Shown: positions 42,390 through 51,055 of the stretch, one piece after another
Layout of the letters: every line of letters starts with the position of its first letter
Position numbering within the stretch: the stretch's first letter is position 1
Assembly: GCA_016717855.1 (NCBI GenBank)
Contig: JADKEV010000007.1
Span: 80,001 to 144,000 of the forward strand
Reading direction: 5' to 3'
DNA from: Betaproteobacteria bacterium
Lineage (GTDB): Bacteria; Pseudomonadota; Gammaproteobacteria; Burkholderiales; Casimicrobiaceae
Length of the DNA: 64,000 nucleotides
Translations under genes and position numbers: made by a program
The notes under the pieces: generated by a model
The model's input: only the letters and a program-made list of their open reading frames with translations
What the model was told of the DNA's origin: nothing
The model's database searches: none

Positions 42390-44726
42390 CTATCCGTGCA
42401 GCGCTCGCCACACGCGCTCGGACGTGAACGGCATCTGCAGCGCGTCCACGCGCGCGCCCAGGCCGCTGCGCGCCAACGCGTCGAGCACCGCGTTGACCAC
42501 GGCCGGCGTCGCGCCTATCGTTCCCAACTCACCCACGCCCTTGACCCCCATCGCGTTGTTCAGGCAGGGGGTGGACTCGTCCATCGTCATCTCGAAGTGC
42601 CGGATCATGTCCGCGTGCGGGATCGCGTAGTCCTGGAAGCTGGCGGACAACGCCTGGCCGGTCTCCCGGTCGTAGACAAACGCTTCGCACAGCGCCTGCC
42701 CCATGCCTTGCACCGCGCCGCCCTCCAGCTGCCCGACCACGATCATCGGATTGACCACGCGGCCGACATCGTTGACCGACCAATACCCGGCGACGTCGAC
42801 GGCGCCGGTGTCGGGATCGATCTCGACTTCGCAGATGTGGCAGCCGTTGGGCCAGGTCGCGTCGGCGACCGAACTGGTCGAATCGAGCAGGATGCGCCGG
42901 TCCGGCTGCCGGCGGGCGAGTTCGAACAGGCCGATGGCCCGGTCGGTCCCGGCGATGTGAAACGTGCCGCCGCGGTACTCCAGGTCCCCTTCCGCGGCTT
43001 CCAGTTCGGCGGCGGCCAGTTGTTGCGCCGCCTCGATCGTGCGCTCGGAGGCGACCCGCACCGCCGAGCCGCCGACGAACAGTGAGCGCGAGCCGGCGCT
43101 GCCGAAGCCCTGGCCACGGTCGGTGTCGCCTTGCAGTATCCGGATCCGTTCGATCGGGACGTCGAAGACGTCGACCGCGAGTTGCGCGAATGTGGTCGCC
43201 AGCCCCTGCCCCATTCCCTGGGTCGCCGAAAAGATCTCGATGACGCCGTCGTCACCCGCGCCGGGCTCCACGGTGACCGTCACGCGCTCGGTGAACACGT
43301 CGGCGCCCGTCCACTCGACGAAGGTCGCGATGCCGCGCCCGCGCAGCTTGCCGCGGCGGCGGGCATCCGCTTCGCGCGCGGCGAATTCGGTCCAGCCGGC
43401 GAGCAGCAGCGCCTGGTTCATCACCGACTCGAACTTGCCCGAGTCGTACGTCTTCTGCATTGGATTCTTGTACGGCATCTGTTCCGGCCGGATCATGTTG
43501 CGCCGGCGCAGCTCCACCGGATCGATGCCGGTCTGGCGCGCGGCCGCATCGAACAGGCGCTCGATCGTGTAGATGGCTTCGGGGCGGCCGGCACCCCGGT
43601 ACGGACCGGTGGGCGCCGTGTTGGTCAGCACGCCCTGGATCGCGATGTCGATGGTCTGGATATCGTAAATGCTGGTCGACACCCACGGGCCGATCAGCAA
43701 CTGGATCACCACGCCGGCCGGCGTCGCATACGCGCCCAGATTCGCCCGCGACGCCACCCGCAGGGCAAGAACCCGGCCGTTGGCGTCCAGCGCCAGTTCC
43801 GCGGTGCTGTGCAGGTCGCGGCCGTGGCTCGCCGCGAGAAACTCCTCGGTCCGGTCGGCACACCACTTGAGCGGCCGCCCGAACGCGCGGGCGGCCCAGG
43901 CCGCCACGACGTCCTCGGCGTACAACGCGGTCTTCATCCCGAACCCGCCGCCGACATCGCCGACCAGCACGCGCACCTTGTCGGGCGGAATGCCCAGCAC
44001 TGTGTTGCACAGATCGTCGCGCAGTCCGGTAGGCGTCTGGCACGAAACGCGCAACGTGATCCGGCCGCTCGCCGGATCGTAGCTGGCGAGCGTCGCCCGC
44101 GGCTCTACTGGACACGGGATCACGCGCTGATTGACGAGTTCCAGGCGCACGCGGTGCGCGGCGCGCGCGAACGCCGCAGCGGTCGCCGCCGCGTCGCCGT
44201 GCCGCAGTTCCACGGCGAGATTGCCCGCGGCTTGCGGCCAGACCAGCGGCGCGCCCGCCGCGACAGCATCATCGACGTCGGCCACCATCGGCAGCGGCTC
44301 GTAGTCGACCATGATCGCCTCCAGCGCATCCCGGGCCTGCGCCGCGGTCTCCGCGATGACCGCCGCGACGGCTTCGCCGACAAAGCGGACGGTCCCGACC
44401 GCCAGCGCATGCTGCGGCGGCGCGGCGGTCGGCGCGCCATCGGGCCGGCGAAAATCGGCCGACTGCGGCAGCGGCCGCACGCCCGCCGCGACGAGATCCG
44501 CGCCAGTGATGATCGCGATCACGCCCGGCAGCGCCCTTGCCGCGGCGACGTCGAGCGCGGAAATTCGCGCATGCGGATAGGGCGAACGCAGGAAGCACAG
44601 CCGGGCCTCGCCCGGGTTCGCGACATCGTCCGCGAAGATGCCCGCGCCGGTCAGCAGATTGTCGTCTTCGACCCGGCGCACCGACTTGCCGCTGCCGTAC
44701 CGGGCGGCCTGCGATTCGAGGTTCAT
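42390..44726 (-). CDS. Xanthine dehydrogenase/CO-dehydrogenase family molybdopterin-binding large subunit
   Basis: Catalytic large subunit of a molybdenum hydroxylase (778 residues). An a/b hammerhead domain comes first (VRRVEDDNLLTGAGIFADDV), then the molybdopterin-binding domains with GDVGGGFGMKTALYAEDVVAAWAAR, GPYRGAGRPEA and SATQGMGQGLATTFAQL. The PYRGAGR motif corresponds to the form II (not the Cys-bearing form I CO dehydrogenase) active site. The GVKGVGELG motif near the end holds the catalytic Glu. The FAD and 2Fe-2S subunits that usually accompany it are absent from the flanks, so it is an orphan here. The ATG at 44726 lacks a strong ribosome site. Substrate unknown. Confidence 0.88.
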   Translation of the reverse strand: MNLESQAARYGSGKSVRRVEDDNLLTGAGIFADDVANPGEARLCFLRSPYPHARISALDVAAARALPGVIAIITGADLVAAGVRPLPQSADFRRPDGAPTAAPPQHALAVGTVRFVGEAVAAVIAETAAQARDALEAIMVDYEPLPMVADVDDAVAAGAPLVWPQAAGNLAVELRHGDAAATAAAFARAAHRVRLELVNQRVIPCPVEPRATLASYDPASGRITLRVSCQTPTGLRDDLCNTVLGIPPDKVRVLVGDVGGGFGMKTALYAEDVVAAWAARAFGRPLKWCADRTEEFLAASHGRDLHSTAELALDANGRVLALRVASRANLGAYATPAGVVIQLLIGPWVSTSIYDIQTIDIAIQGVLTNTAPTGPYRGAGRPEAIYTIERLFDAAARQTGIDPVELRRRNMIRPEQMPYKNPMQKTYDSGKFESVMNQALLLAGWTEFAAREADARRRGKLRGRGIATFVEWTGADVFTERVTVTVEPGAGDDGVIEIFSATQGMGQGLATTFAQLAVDVFDVPIERIRILQGDTDRGQGFGSAGSRSLFVGGSAVRVASERTIEAAQQLAAAELEAAEGDLEYRGGTFHIAGTDRAIGLFELARRQPDRRILLDSTSSVADATWPNGCHICEVEIDPDTGAVDVAGYWSVNDVGRVVNPMIVVGQLEGGAVQGMGQALCEAFVYDRETGQALSASFQDYAIPHADMIRHFEMTMDESTPCLNNAMGVKGVGELGTIGATPAVVNAVLDALARSGLGARVDALQMPFTSERVWRALHG

Positions 44727-44782
44727 GGGGAAGTGTCTCGTCCATAGGGAAGTGCGGCATTGCGCGGCGCACGGAGACTTTA

Positions 44783-44812
44783 ACCATAGCACACGCACTC
44801 GCGTTGCCGCAA
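44783..44812 (-). promoter_or_regulatory. Candidate promoter for the molybdenum hydroxylase gene
   Basis: Minus strand TTGCGG (44812-44807) and TATGGT (44788-44783) are 18 bases apart, ending 56 bases before the start codon. Seen by eye only. Confidence 0.35.
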
Positions 44813-44902
44813 ACCCGCGGCGGCGCGATGGCGGCCTGCATCGCGCAGCCCAACCAGGGTAGTGCGCACGTTCAATTTCCGCGCAACGCTTGACATTTCG
44901 AA

Positions 44903-44931
44903 TTGCGGTGCGAGGGCAAATTCGCTACCAT
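44903..44931 (+). promoter_or_regulatory. Candidate dctP promoter
   Basis: TTGCGG (44903-44908) and TACCAT (44926-44931) are 17 bases apart, 36 bases ahead of the dctP start codon. Confidence 0.4.
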
Positions 44932-44967
44932 CGGTCGCCACTCGAACAATCGTCCCCAGGAGGAATC

Positions 44968-45996
44968 ATGAAGCCCGCAATCCGTCTGGCCGCGCTCTGC
45001 GCCGGCCTTGCACTGGCCGGCACCGCGCTGGCGCAGGAAGTCACGTTGAAGGTCCATCATTTCTGGCCGCCGGGCGCGATGCCGCCATCGACCCTGCTCG
45101 GCCCTTGGTGCGAGAAGATCGCCAAGGACTCGAACAACAAGATGAAGTGCCAGATCTACCCGGCGATGCAGCTGGGCGGCACGCCGCCGCAATTGATCGA
45201 TCAAGCCAGGGACGGCATCGCCGACATCGTCTGGACGCTGCCCGGCTACACCGCGGGCCGCTTTCCGCTGATGGAAGTGTTCGAGCTGCCGTTCATGAAC
45301 AACAGCGCGGAGTCGGGATCGCGCGCCGCATGGGATTATTACTCGGCGGTCGGCAACAAGGAGTTCCCGGGCATCAAGGCGCTGGCCATCAACGTGCACG
45401 ACGAAGGCTACGTCCACACGCGCGAAAAGCAGATCAAGACCATGGCCGACTTCAAGGGCCTGAAGATGCGCGCGCCGACGCGCCAGACCAACAAGCTGCT
45501 GGGACTCCTGGGCGCGTCGCCGGTGGCGATGCCGCTGCCAGCCCTGCCCGACGCGCTGTCCAAGGGCGTGATCGACGGCTTCCTGCTGCCCTGGGAAGTC
45601 ATCCCGTCGGTGAAGGCGCATGAAATGGTCAAGTTCCACAGCGAGACCGACCCCGCTTCGCGCGCGCTGTACACGGCGGTATTCATCCTGGCGATGAACC
45701 AGAAGCGCTACGACTCGCTGCCCGCCGACCTGAAGAAAGTTATCGACGACAATTCCGGCGCCGCGCTGTCGCAGCATTTCGGCAAGACCTGGGATGCATC
45801 GAAACCCAAGGGCCGCCAGCCGGCGGTCGACCGCGGCAACACGTTCTACACCATCCCGTCATCCGAACTCGTGAACTGGGAAAAGGCCACCGCGGGCATT
45901 TACGACGAATGGGTCAAGGACGTCACCGCCAAGGGCAGCGACGGCAAGGCGCTGCTGCAGAACGCGCGGGACCTGATCAAGAAGTACGAAAAGTAG
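44968..45996 (+). CDS. dctP: TRAP transporter solute-binding protein (DctP family)
   Basis: Periplasmic receptor of a tripartite ATP-independent transporter, 342 residues. An AGGAGGAATC site precedes the ATG at 44968. A signal peptide (MKPAIRLAALCAGLALAGTALA) is followed by VTLKVHHFWPPGAMPPSTLLGPWCEKI, and the specificity arginine lies in the LKMRAPTRQTNKLLG region. FPLMEVFELPFM and GFLLPWEV are usual family blocks. It heads a dctP-dctQ-dctM set. The substrate is an organic acid, unspecified; the gene lies divergent from the molybdenum hydroxylase, which may use the same compound. Confidence 0.93.
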   Translation: MKPAIRLAALCAGLALAGTALAQEVTLKVHHFWPPGAMPPSTLLGPWCEKIAKDSNNKMKCQIYPAMQLGGTPPQLIDQARDGIADIVWTLPGYTAGRFPLMEVFELPFMNNSAESGSRAAWDYYSAVGNKEFPGIKALAINVHDEGYVHTREKQIKTMADFKGLKMRAPTRQTNKLLGLLGASPVAMPLPALPDALSKGVIDGFLLPWEVIPSVKAHEMVKFHSETDPASRALYTAVFILAMNQKRYDSLPADLKKVIDDNSGAALSQHFGKTWDASKPKGRQPAVDRGNTFYTIPSSELVNWEKATAGIYDEWVKDVTAKGSDGKALLQNARDLIKKYEK

Positions 45997-46020
45997 CCGC
46001 GGTCGTCGGCCCGGCGCGGC

Positions 46021-46599
46021 GTGCGCCGGGCGCGATGGCCCGCCGCAATCATCGTGGAATCCACTGGACTTCCCGGCCCGGCCGGCGACGCCGCCCGGCC
46101 GGCCGATCCCTTCGGTCGCGCGCTGTACCGGGTGTGCGAAATCGCCGCGCTCTTCGGCACCGCGGTCCTGATACTGCTTGCCGGGACTGCGCTGGCGAGC
46201 ATCACCGGGCGCACCTGCTGCGCGAAGCCGCTGCCCGGCGACTATGAGCTTGCACAGATGCTGGTGGGCATCGCGGTGGTCGCATGCCTGCCGTATTGCC
46301 AGATGCGCGGCGGCAACGTGAAGGTCGACTTCTTCACCGCCCGGCTGTCGCTGCCGATACGCGATGCGCTCGATGCGCTCGGCGCCGGCTGCATCGGCCT
46401 GATCGGCGCGGTGCTCGCCTTTCGGATGTGCTTCGGGCTGGAAGACCTCCGCCAGGCGCATGAGCAGTCGATGATTCTCGAAATACCGTCGTGGTATCCG
46501 TTCGTCCTGATGATTCCCGCGTTCGCGCTGCTGGCCGTCGCCGGCTTCTACACCGCATGGCGCCGGCTGCGCCGCGCGCCGGGCGGCGGCAAGGCATGA
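46021..46599 (+). CDS. dctQ: TRAP transporter small permease (DctQ family)
   Basis: Four-helix small membrane subunit, 192 residues from a GTG at 46021. The helices run about ALFGTAVLILLAGTALASIT, DYELAQMLVGIAVVACLPY, DALGAGCIGLIGAVLAF and YPFVLMIPAFALLAVAGFY. MRGGNVKVDFFTARL is the DctQ pattern between helices 2 and 3. The start is uncertain: a GTG at 46054 would give a shorter tail, and neither has a good ribosome site. The stop overlaps the dctM ATG. Confidence 0.88.
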   Translation: MRRARWPAAIIVESTGLPGPAGDAARPADPFGRALYRVCEIAALFGTAVLILLAGTALASITGRTCCAKPLPGDYELAQMLVGIAVVACLPYCQMRGGNVKVDFFTARLSLPIRDALDALGAGCIGLIGAVLAFRMCFGLEDLRQAHEQSMILEIPSWYPFVLMIPAFALLAVAGFYTAWRRLRRAPGGGKA

Positions 46600-47918
46600 G
46601 CGGAATCGAGATCGGAGTCGCGGGCTTCGGCGTGATGCTGCTGATGCTGGCGCTGCGCATGCCCATCGGCGCGGCGATGTTCCTCACGGGGGTCGGCGGC
46701 TACGTCGTGCTGGCTGGCTGGGACCCGCTGCTCAACCACATGAAGACGATGGCCTTCGCCCGCTTCTCCAATTACGACCTGTCGGTGATCCCGCTTTTCC
46801 TGCTGATGGGCAACCTGGCGTCCAGCGGCGGCCTGTCCAAGGCGCTGTTCAACGCGGCGAACGCCTTCATCGGCCACTGGCGCGGCGGCATCGCGATGGG
46901 CGCGATCGCCGGCTGCGCCGGATTCGGCGCCATCTGCGGCAGTTCGCTGGCGACGGCGGCGACGATGGGGCGCGTGGCGCTGCCCGAACTGAAGCGCTTC
47001 AACTACGCGCCCAGCCTCGCCACCGCGGCGCTGGCCGCCGGCGGGACGCTGGGCATCCTGATCCCGCCCTCGGTGCCGCTGGTGATTTACGCGATCCTGA
47101 CCGAACAGAACATCGCCAAGCTGTTCATGGCGGCGTTCATCCCGGGCATCATCGCCACCATCGGCTACATGATCGTGATCGGCATCTTCGTGCGCGTGGC
47201 GCCGGGCTCCGGCCCCGCCGGACCGCATTCGTCGTGGCGGCAGCGCGGACACGCGATCGTCAAGGTGTGGCCCGTCGCGTCGATCTTCATCCTCGTGATC
47301 GGCGGCATCTACGGCGGCATCTTCACCCCGACCGAAGCTGCGTCGGTCGGCACGATCCTGGCCGGTATCGCCGCGTTCGCCACGCGCGAGCTGGACGGGA
47401 AGGGGTTCGTGCGCTGCCTGCTGTCGACGGCGGAATCCTCGGCGATGATCTTCTTCATCCTGCTGGGCGCGGACATCCTCAACTCGTTCCTGGCGCTCTC
47501 GCAGATGCCGGTGGAACTCGCGGCGACGGTCAAGGGACTGGGCCTGCCGCCGCTGCTGATCATGGTGTGCATCATCCTGCTCTACATCCTGCTCGGCTGC
47601 GTGATGGACAGCTTGTCGATGCTGTTGCTGACGATCCCCATCTTCTACCCGGTCGTGATGGGGCTCGACTTCTGGGGGCTCGACGAGACCAGCAAGGCGA
47701 TCTGGTTCGGGATCCTCGCGCTGATGGTCGTCGAGATGGGACTGGTGCATCCGCCGGTCGGGATGAACATCTACATCATCAACAGCCTCGCCGGCGACGT
47801 GCCGATGTGGGAGACGTTCAAGGGCGTCATTCCGTTCCTGATCTCCGACTTCGTCCGTGTCGGGTTGCTGATCCTGTTCCCGAGCATCAGCCTGGTCCTG
47901 GTCCGCGTCCTGTCATGA
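46596..47918 (+). CDS. dctM: TRAP transporter large permease (DctM family)
   Basis: Main transport subunit with about twelve helices, 440 residues from the ATG at 46596 (ATGA overlap with dctQ). The family signatures include IPLFLLMGNLASSGGLSKALFN, GSSLATAATMGRVALPE and GTLGILIPPSVPLVIYAILTEQ. It moves the solute bound by DctP using a sodium gradient. An EamA-type start overlaps its stop. Confidence 0.94.
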   Translation: MSGIEIGVAGFGVMLLMLALRMPIGAAMFLTGVGGYVVLAGWDPLLNHMKTMAFARFSNYDLSVIPLFLLMGNLASSGGLSKALFNAANAFIGHWRGGIAMGAIAGCAGFGAICGSSLATAATMGRVALPELKRFNYAPSLATAALAAGGTLGILIPPSVPLVIYAILTEQNIAKLFMAAFIPGIIATIGYMIVIGIFVRVAPGSGPAGPHSSWRQRGHAIVKVWPVASIFILVIGGIYGGIFTPTEAASVGTILAGIAAFATRELDGKGFVRCLLSTAESSAMIFFILLGADILNSFLALSQMPVELAATVKGLGLPPLLIMVCIILLYILLGCVMDSLSMLLLTIPIFYPVVMGLDFWGLDETSKAIWFGILALMVVEMGLVHPPVGMNIYIINSLAGDVPMWETFKGVIPFLISDFVRVGLLILFPSISLVLVRVLS

Positions 47919-48070
47919 CGCCGCGGGAGCGGCGCGGCTTCTGGCTGGGACTGCTGGGCGTCGTCATTTTCAGCGGCACATTGCCGTGATCGCCACCGTT
48001 GCCATCGGCCGCGCGATGCCGGTTCGGCATCGCCGTCGCCGCCGCGGTGCTTGCCCGCGCGCGCCCTGGC
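47915..48070 (+). pseudogene. EamA-family permease remnant
   Basis: An ATG overlapping the dctM stop (ATGA) begins MTPRERRGFWLGLLGVVIFSGTLP, which is the opening of EamA permeases, and then hits TGA at 47987. The next EamA-like piece, VAIGRAMP, is in a second frame, and GIAVAAAVLARARPG in a third, after which homology fades. A deletion of about ten residues plus two frame changes is needed to join them. The rest of the 290-residue permease is missing. Confidence 0.5.
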
Positions 48071-48558
48071 CAGGCGGCCGGCGGCGACCTGAACGCGGCC
48101 AGCAGTGGCCCCGAATCCACCATGGCCAGTTCCGCCAGCGCCTGCTGGTGCGCGGCCAGCAATGCCGCATCGACGGCCGCGCGAATCAGGTCAGGGTCGC
48201 CGACGCCGGCCCGCGACGCGGCGAGCGTGGCGGCAATGCCCAGCCGCGCCGATGTGCGCGTTGCGACGCCAGCCGCCCGAGCACTCCTCGGTCAGGCGTT
48301 CTGCCGCCGGCCCCAACGGCTCGCGCTCTTGCTCCTCGGCGTCCCACCAGCGGCGGTCCCCGCGTCGGCGCGGATGTGCGGCGTCCCGCTGGGACGCGGC
48401 GCCTGGCGCGGCCGCGCCGGCGGCGATGCCGAGCCCGCACTTCAGCGCGATTCCCGCCTGCTCCTGGCGTCAGGGGGCCCGCCCGCGCGAACCACGCAGG
48501 CAACGACAGCCGGTGCGGCGGGCTGGACGTATCGGCAGGTGCGAACATCGCCAGCGGT
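47990..48558. other. Decayed or rearranged region without an intact gene
   Basis: After the EamA remnant I see only fragments. On the minus strand GVGDPDLIRAAVDAALLAAH and AELAMVDSGPLLAAF (about 48190-48080) look protein-like, and LTEEC preceded by WWDAEEQERE (about 48350-48290) in another frame, but neither has a start, ribosome site or recognisable family. Probably remains of one or two genes, or poor-quality sequence. Confidence 0.4.
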
Positions 48559-48783
48559 TCAGCGCACGATGGTCGAGACGAGCCAGAGCATTGCCGCAAC
48601 GATCAACGCAAATCCGATCAGCGCCCCGATGATCGGGCCCGGCTCGATCTTCGGCGCATCCGACCCAAATCGCGGTTTTGACCGATCACGAACAGCCCAC
48701 ACGACGATTCGGGCGACGCGCAGCGGCGACGCCCGTTTCCGGGCGGGCGGCCCACCGGGATCGAAACTACCTGAGGAATTCAT
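48559..48783 (-). CDS. Small membrane protein, unknown function
   Basis: Protein of 74 residues from the ATG at 48783 (MNSSGSFDPGGPPARKRASP), with a basic middle and one hydrophobic helix near the C-terminus (IIGALIGFALIVAAMLWLVS). An alternative start lies 15 bases upstream. It overlaps the end of the flavin reductase-type gene by 17 bases, so the two are probably translated together. No family recognised. Confidence 0.55.
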   Translation of the reverse strand: MNSSGSFDPGGPPARKRASPLRVARIVVWAVRDRSKPRFGSDAPKIEPGPIIGALIGFALIVAAMLWLVSTIVR

Positions 48784-49693
48784 CGTGCGCATATTCATCG
48801 GTGGCCAGGCGCGAGGTTATCACGGTTGCGCCAGGACCCGCCGTCGCGGCGCGCACCGTTTCACTGCGGGCGTTCAACCCCGGCGCCACAAGGCCATGCG
48901 CCGGTTGCAGTCTCGCTTTGTCCGCCTCGGTGTAGTACGCGTCCGCATGAATGTCGCGCAACGCAACGCCCCTCTCGCGCAACAGGTCCGAGACCGCCTC
49001 GACCATCATCGGCGGGCCGGCCAGGTAGGCCTTGGCGACCTCTAGGTCCGCCCAGTCGGCGGCAATCGCTTCATGCAGCATCCCCATGCGGAAACGCGGG
49101 ATCGCGGCGTCGGCGGCGGAGAGCACCACGTCGTAGCGGAAGTTCGGATGGCGGGCGGCAAGCGTGACGAGCTGGTCCTCGCCATAGAAATCGCGCGCCT
49201 CGCGGACGCCGAAGTACAGGCGGATGGGCTGGGTCAGCCCCAGATGCAGCGCCGACTCGAGTATCGAGAACATCGGCGCCATCCCGCTGCCGCCGGCCGC
49301 GAGCAGGATGGGACCCGGATGCCGTTCGCGCAGGTAGCTGGTGCCCAGCGGCCCTTCGACGCGCACCGGGTCGCCGATCGCCAGCCGCGTGAACACGTGA
49401 CTGGAGGCGAGCCCGTTGGCCGTGCGGCGCACGTGGGACTCCAGAATGGAGTCGTGCGGCGGATTGGCCATCGAGTACTCGCGGTGGATGCCGGGCGCGA
49501 ACTCCACCCGCGCATATTGCCCCGCGGAGAACTCGAACGGACCGCCGGACTCGACGGCGAGGCGAAAGCGCCGGATGTCGTGCGTGAGATCGGCGATCGC
49601 GACGACCCGGCAAACGGCCCGCTGCATTGCTTCGCGCATGGCCTCGCCCCGCTCCGCGGGTATGCTCGCACCGTCGACGGTGATGGAAGGCAT
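48767..49693 (-). CDS. Oxidoreductase with FAD- and NAD(P)-binding domains (flavin reductase/ferredoxin reductase-like)
   Basis: Protein of 308 residues with a ferredoxin-NADP reductase fold. The FAD motif RxYS is REYSMAN, the NAD(P) domain begins LLAAGGSGMAPMFSI, and YLAGPPMMVEAV is the C-terminal nucleotide motif. The N-terminal 2Fe-2S ferredoxin domain that such enzymes often carry is missing, so it resembles the reductase core of phenol or naphthalene oxygenase systems, or a flavin reductase. No oxygenase genes are near. It is followed by the small membrane protein. Confidence 0.82.
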   Translation of the reverse strand: MPSITVDGASIPAERGEAMREAMQRAVCRVVAIADLTHDIRRFRLAVESGGPFEFSAGQYARVEFAPGIHREYSMANPPHDSILESHVRRTANGLASSHVFTRLAIGDPVRVEGPLGTSYLRERHPGPILLAAGGSGMAPMFSILESALHLGLTQPIRLYFGVREARDFYGEDQLVTLAARHPNFRYDVVLSAADAAIPRFRMGMLHEAIAADWADLEVAKAYLAGPPMMVEAVSDLLRERGVALRDIHADAYYTEADKARLQPAHGLVAPGLNARSETVRAATAGPGATVITSRLATDEYAHDEFLR

Positions 49694-49896
49694 GATCGGT
49701 TTCTGGAATGGAATGCCCGCAAATTACCGCGCGGGTTCGCCCAGGGTCAAGGCATTTGGCGCTCCCGTGCCTGCGCACCCGGCAATTTCGCTGCGCCGAG
49801 GCACGGCAGCCGTGGCATACTCGGTGCACCTGCCCGTCCGGGCGCGACGCCTCTCACGGCAACGCGTGATCCGACCGGCATCAAAAGCCATCCGCA

Positions 49897-50712
49897 ATGC
49901 CCACGATCCCCGACATCAAGCCCAATCAGTCGACCGAGCTGCTCAAGGAACTCCATATCCTGACGCGCGAGGGCAAGCTGAACCAGGACAGCCGCCGCAA
50001 GCTGAAGCAGGTCCACCACCTGGCGCAGTTCATCGAGCCGTTGCTGCGCGAAGCGCGCGCGGAGCATCCGGATGTGGTGCTGGTCGATCACGGCGCCGGC
50101 AAGTCCTACCTGGGTTTCATCCTCTACGACCTGTTCCTGAAGGGCCCCGGCGACGCAGCTCACATCTACGGCATCGAGGCGCGCGCGGAACTCGTCGAGA
50201 AGTCGACCGCGCTGGCGACCAGGCTGGGCTTCGCGCGCATGTCGTTCCTGCACCTTGCGGTCGCCGAGTCCGCGGCGTCGGAGTACATTCCCGCCCGCGT
50301 CGACGTGGTCACCGCGCTGCACGCCTGCGACACGGCGACCGACGACGCGATCCACTTCGCGCTGGACAAAAAAGCCCGCTTCGTCGTGCTCGCGCCTTGC
50401 TGCCAGGCCGAAGTGGCCGCCGCGCTCACGCGCAACAAGGGCAAGACCCTGCCCCGGGATCCGCTGGCGGAACTCTGGCGCCACCCGCTGCACACGCGGG
50501 AATTCGGCAGCGAGGTCACCAACGTGCTGCGCTGCCTCGAGCTCGAAGCGCACGGCTACCAGGTCAGCGTCACTGAACTCGTCGGCTGGGAACACTCGCT
50601 GAAGAACGAACTGATCATCGCCAGCTACCGCGACCAGCCGCGCCAGCGCGCGTCCGAACGGTTGCGCGAGGTGCTGCATCTGCTGGGGCTCGGGAACTCG
50701 GCGAGCGAAAAA
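49897..50712 (+). CDS. SAM-dependent methyltransferase, 3' end lost at poly-G
   Basis: Class I methyltransferase-like protein. It begins MPTIPDIKPNQSTELLKELH. A SAM-binding motif lies in VVLVDHGAGKSYLGFILYDLF (DHGAGKG-like), with IYGIEARAELVEKS as motif II, VVTALHACDTATDDAIHFAL as the acidic block, and VVLAPCCQAEVAAAL. This pattern is seen in the methyltransferase type 32 family. About 270 residues are readable to the poly-G tract, close to full length, so little may be missing. Substrate unknown. Confidence 0.8.
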
Positions 50713-50820
50713 GGGGGCCGGGGGTTCCGGGGGGGGGGGGGGGGGGGGGGGGGGGGCCGGGGCGGGGGGGGGGGGGGGGGGGGGGAGGGGTGGGTTTTTG
50801 GGGGGGGGGGGGGGGGGGCC
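50711..50820. other. Second poly-G low-complexity tract (probable assembly artefact)
   Basis: Mostly G with a few T, A and C interruptions. It separates a methyltransferase gene that loses its end from the first codons of a divergent-facing membrane protein. As at 3623-3760, this is most simply a dark-cycle artefact joining unrelated contig ends. Confidence 0.9.
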
Positions 50821-50821
50821 G

Positions 50822-50935
50822 GCCCGCCGCATACGCGGAGCCGTGGCCCATTCTGGTCCCGACCGCAATGGTGATCGCCATCAGCACGGAGCTCACGACG
50901 AGCATGGCCACGATGGTGCGCACGTCGAGGATCAT
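50822..50935 (-). CDS. N-terminal fragment of a membrane sensor protein (diguanylate cyclase-type)
   Basis: The ATG at 50935 opens MILDVRTIVAMLVVSSVLMA followed by ITIAVGTRMGHGSAYA, the N-terminal membrane segment typical of GGDEF-domain proteins in betaproteobacteria. Only 38 residues remain before the poly-G tract. The GGDEF domain itself is not in the sequence, so the call rests on the first helix. Confidence 0.5.
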
Positions 50936-51055
50936 CTGCGCGGTACTTCCGCCTGACGAGTCCGACAGCCGGATTTGAGTCCTGTGCGCTTCAGGCGACC
51001 ATTGAAAGCCTGCCCTGCGGTGGAGTCCGGGCGGGGTGTTCCAGCCCCGCCTATC

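Noticed and set aside
50615..50935. Proline-rich C-terminal domain of the minus-strand sensor
   Set aside because: The Pro run is the poly-G tract read from the other strand; only the first 38 residues are real.
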